Of a DNA stretch of 64,000 nt, positions 61,845-64,000 are shown piece after piece. The notes beneath the pieces were generated by a model, which saw nothing but the letters and a program-made list of their open reading frames with translations, did no database searches and was not told the DNA's origin. This stretch comes from Candidatus Puniceispirillum sp. (GTDB lineage: Bacteria; Pseudomonadota; Alphaproteobacteria; Puniceispirillales; Puniceispirillaceae), in NCBI GenBank assembly GCA_028383305.1, contig JAOEVD010000012.1, forward strand, positions 1-64,000. Reading direction: 5' to 3'. Within the stretch, counting starts at the first letter, position 1, and each line of letters opens with the position of its first letter. Position numbers and translations under genes: made by a program.

Positions 61845-62760
61845 TCACTCAAAGCCATCAAATTCAAATTGACGTGATACGCGATTGCCATAATGACGTG
61901 TTAATTGACCTGCCAATTCCAATTCAAGAGTGGCCGCCCAGACGACTGCACAAGGGTGGCACCATCGCGGATAAGCTGGTTGCAACCATTTGATCTTGGG
62001 TCAAGTGGCGATCCGGGAATGGTCATCATCTCACTGCCGCGTTCACCCGCTTCATGCGCGGTGATTAGTGATCCTGATTTGGCCGCTGCCTCGATAACCA
62101 GAACCCCAAGCGCAAGGCTGGTAATAATTCGGTTGCGTGTTGGAAAATGACGTGGGTCAGCGCGGTTCCTGGGCGCATTTCGGCCAAAAGCAATCCTTCA
62201 TCAACGATTTGCTGAAACAGGGCGCGATTTTCCGGTGGATAGATAATATCAATGCCGCCAGCAATCACCCCAACCGTGCCCGTTGCGATGGCACCGCGAT
62301 GGGCAGCGGCATCTATTCCGCGCGCCATGCCTGACCCAATCACATAGCCTGCATTGCCAAGTTCGCGCGCCAGCGTTTCGGCATGGCGAATGACATTGAT
62401 CGAAGCATTACGCGCTCCAACAAGCGCAATCATCGGTTTATGCAGCAGATGCGAATTGCCCCGCGTTGATAAAGTGACCGGCGCGTCATCAAATTGAGCT
62501 AATCGAAGTGGGTAGGAATTGCTGTCCCGCCAGATCAGTCTGGCCTCAGCATCGTCATTCGCAGCAAGTTCGGCCTTGGCATTGGCAAGGCTCGCGATCG
62601 ATAGTTTGCGTCCCCCACGCGCGGCAAGATCAGGAATCGCAGCAAGCGCAGCAAGAGCGCTTCTATAACGCTGGATCAAAAGACTGAATGTCATTGGCCC
62701 GATATGGCACGTTTGGATCAACCGGATCCGTGCCAGTTTTTCACGTTCATCCATGCCCAA
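61845..62760 (-). pseudogene. dprA: DNA processing protein DprA, frameshifted and internally deleted
   Basis: The first 200 codons read normally: Rossmann start HKPMIALVGARNAS, then VIGSGMARGIDAAAHRGAIATGTVGVIAGGIDIIYPPEN and EMRPGTA. One base is then missing near 62160, between GTA and DPRHFPTRNRIITSLALGVLVIEAA in the next frame; the open frame ends at 62065. The second frame continues KSGSLITAHEAGERGSEM and GCNQLIRDGATLVQSSGRP, then a deletion removes the linker and winged-helix domain. Only the very end (LELELAGQLTRHYGNRVSRQ) remains, in a third frame, stopping at 61845. DprA loads RecA on incoming DNA in transformation. With two lesions the gene is almost certainly dead. Confidence 0.85.
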
Positions 62761-62823
62761 ATCTTAAAGGCACTGATTTAACAAACGGTTAACGGAAAAG
62801 GATTATCCCTTTGATCGGATGTT

Positions 62824-63429
62824 TTAGGATTTTTTTGCGCCAATTTTGGTTTCAGTACCCGATAAAAGACGGCCAATATTCGTATGGTGACGAGTCCATA
62901 CAATGCCGCCAAGCAGCAGAATGGCAATTTTGATCATATTGGAGTCAAGCAAGCCAAACCCCGTCACAACACAAGCCGCCATTGCCAATAATGCCGATAA
63001 TGATGAATAGCGCGATAAAAATGCAGTCAACAGCCAAACAAACACAAAAACCGCACCAAGCCGCAAATCAAGCGTGGCCATAACGGCAAGGCTGGTGGCA
63101 ACGCCTTTACCACCATTGAATTTCAGCCAAATTGGAAAACAATGGCCGGCAACGACAAGAATGCTGGCAAGGGCTGTCAGGGCTGGCGTGGTTGTTTGAC
63201 CAACAAGCCAAACCACACCAACACCTTTGCTGGCGTCACAAATCAAGGTTGCAATGGCTAGTTTTTTATTGCCGGTTCGCAGCACATTTGTTGCGCCAAT
63301 ATTGCCCGACCCGATTTGCCGAATGTCACCAGCACCAGCCAGTTTCGTCAAAATCAAACCAAATGGAATGCTGCCAAGCCCATAGGAAAAGCACGCCACA
63401 AGAAAAACCCACCCGACATCATCAAACAT
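62824..63429 (-). CDS. plsY: Glycerol-3-phosphate acyltransferase
   Basis: The 201-residue membrane enzyme transfers acyl groups from acyl phosphate to glycerol-3-phosphate, opening phospholipid synthesis. Five hydrophobic segments carry the three PlsY motifs: GSIPFGLILTKLAG, IGSGNIGATNVLRTGNKKLA and VVAGHCFPIWLKFNGGKGVATSLAVM. The length is normal. It lies between pyrC and dprA on the same strand, the common alphaproteobacterial order. Confidence 0.95.
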   Translation of the reverse strand: MFDDVGWVFLVACFSYGLGSIPFGLILTKLAGAGDIRQIGSGNIGATNVLRTGNKKLAIATLICDASKGVGVVWLVGQTTTPALTALASILVVAGHCFPIWLKFNGGKGVATSLAVMATLDLRLGAVFVFVWLLTAFLSRYSSLSALLAMAACVVTGFGLLDSNMIKIAILLLGGIVWTRHHTNIGRLLSGTETKIGAKKS

Positions 63430-63466
63430 TTAATTATCGTTCCTGATTAAAGCTGTTCTGGCCAGT

Positions 63467-64000
63467 TTATTGGCGCAGGAATATGGCAGCACCATCAACA
63501 TAGGTCGCGTCGACAATGCCTTGCACTGGATACGACTCAAAAGGTGTGATCCGCGAATTTGATTTGAAATTTGCGCCGGTAATGATCCAGCTACTATTGG
63601 GCCGAAACAAGATAATATCGGCGGCACTCCCCGGGCTTAGCGTGCCACCCGTCATATCCAGAATTGACGCTGGGGCAAGGCTAAGTGCTTCAATCATGCG
63701 GGGCATGGAGATATGACCTTGATGGACAAGGGTAAGGCTTAGCGCTAGCAAAGTATCAACGCCTGATGCGCCAGGCTGTGCTGGTCCAAAGGGCTGCATT
63801 TTGGCGTCGCGGTCAACCGGCATATGGTCAGAAGAAATTGCATCAATCGTTCCATCGGCAAGACCTTCGATCACTGCCTGCCGATCATCTTCGCTTCGCA
63901 ATGGCGGCGACAGTTTGAACGCGGTGTTATAGGTGCTGATGGCCAGTTCATTGAGCAGGAAATAGGGTGGGGATGTATCGGCGGTAACAGCCAGACCTTC
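63467..64000 (-). CDS. pyrC: Dihydroorotase (class I), 5' part outside window
   Basis: The frame is open to the window edge, so only the C-terminal 177 residues are visible (from EGLAVTADTSPPYFLLNELA). Metal-site Asp lies in GTIDAISSDHMPVDRDAKMQPFGPAQPGASGVDTLL, and the tail of the amidohydrolase barrel in ASILDMTGGTLSPGSAADIILFRPN, followed by the small beta domain. It catalyses ring closure of carbamoyl aspartate in pyrimidine synthesis. Some family members are inactive PyrX partners of PyrB; the visible half keeps the DHxP motif, which is neutral. The plsY neighbour supports the call. Start beyond 64000. Confidence 0.9.
   Translation of the reverse strand, partial: EGLAVTADTSPPYFLLNELAISTYNTAFKLSPPLRSEDDRQAVIEGLADGTIDAISSDHMPVDRDAKMQPFGPAQPGASGVDTLLALSLTLVHQGHISMPRMIEALSLAPASILDMTGGTLSPGSAADIILFRPNSSWIITGANFKSNSRITPFESYPVQGIVDATYVDGAAIFLRQ

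Noticed and set aside
1-64000. CRISPR arrays, insertion sequences with terminal repeats, rRNA genes
   Set aside because: No regularly spaced repeats, transposase genes or rRNA signatures were found on reading both strands.

Overview
The window reads as a piece of an alphaproteobacterial chromosome of moderate base composition. The gene order pyrC-plsY-dprA-topA-rnr-rpmG, lptF/lptG-surA-pdxA-rsmA, fabD-fabG-acpP-fabF-mltG-gmk and rpsF-rpsR-rplI, together with HdaA, an EipB-type protein and an aa3-oxidase subunit IV, is typical of that class. The heterotetrameric sarcosine oxidase operon and overall compactness suggest a marine heterotroph of the SAR116 / Puniceispirillum type. That genus-level placement is inference from gene content only.

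Region 1 (1-14.1 kb) is accessory. A SOUL-family secreted protein and a twice-frameshifted tyrosine integrase lie left of a 61-bp fragment that copies the 3' end of the tRNA-Leu(TAA) gene. The intact tRNA-Leu gene sits 12.2 kb to the right. Between the two copies is a self-contained island: an intact P4-type integrase beside its attachment site, an AlpA-like excisionase/regulator, a TOPRIM-RepA primase-helicase, a short block of palindromic repeats that looks like an origin, a winged-helix protein, two acidic or coiled-coil unknowns, a NYN-domain nuclease overlapping a HAD deoxyribonucleotidase, and an oppositely oriented seven-gene cluster of membrane, secreted and lipoprotein genes of unknown function. 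Candidate integrase arm sites (agggacgtga-like) lie at both inner ends. The layout resembles a phage satellite or replicating integrative island. The broken integrase next to the outer attachment copy points to an older island in tandem, extending past the left edge of the window.

Region 2 (14.2-26.1 kb) holds the sarcosine oxidase operon soxBDAG, with a delta subunit that lacks the usual cysteines and carries a Lys/Ala tail. It also holds a set of small housekeeping or unknown genes (CWC zinc protein, HD phosphohydrolase, membrane-anchored unknown, flavin reductase, YcgN), a remnant of a cyclopropane-fatty-acid-synthase-like gene, mnmC and an SDR.

Region 3 (26.1-46.6 kb) is core: purF, cvpA, radA, an Mla-like ABC pair, alr, dnaB, the S6-S18-L9 operon, the fatty-acid synthesis cluster with mltG and gmk, then rsmA, pdxA, surA, lptG and lptF on the other strand. 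Region 4 (46.7-64 kb) holds pepA-holC, ndk with a strong terminator, purM-purN, a DUF2066 gene with hdaA, rnd, eipB, a ROK kinase, rpmG, rnr, topA, a decayed dprA, plsY and the C-terminal part of a dihydroorotase cut by the window edge.
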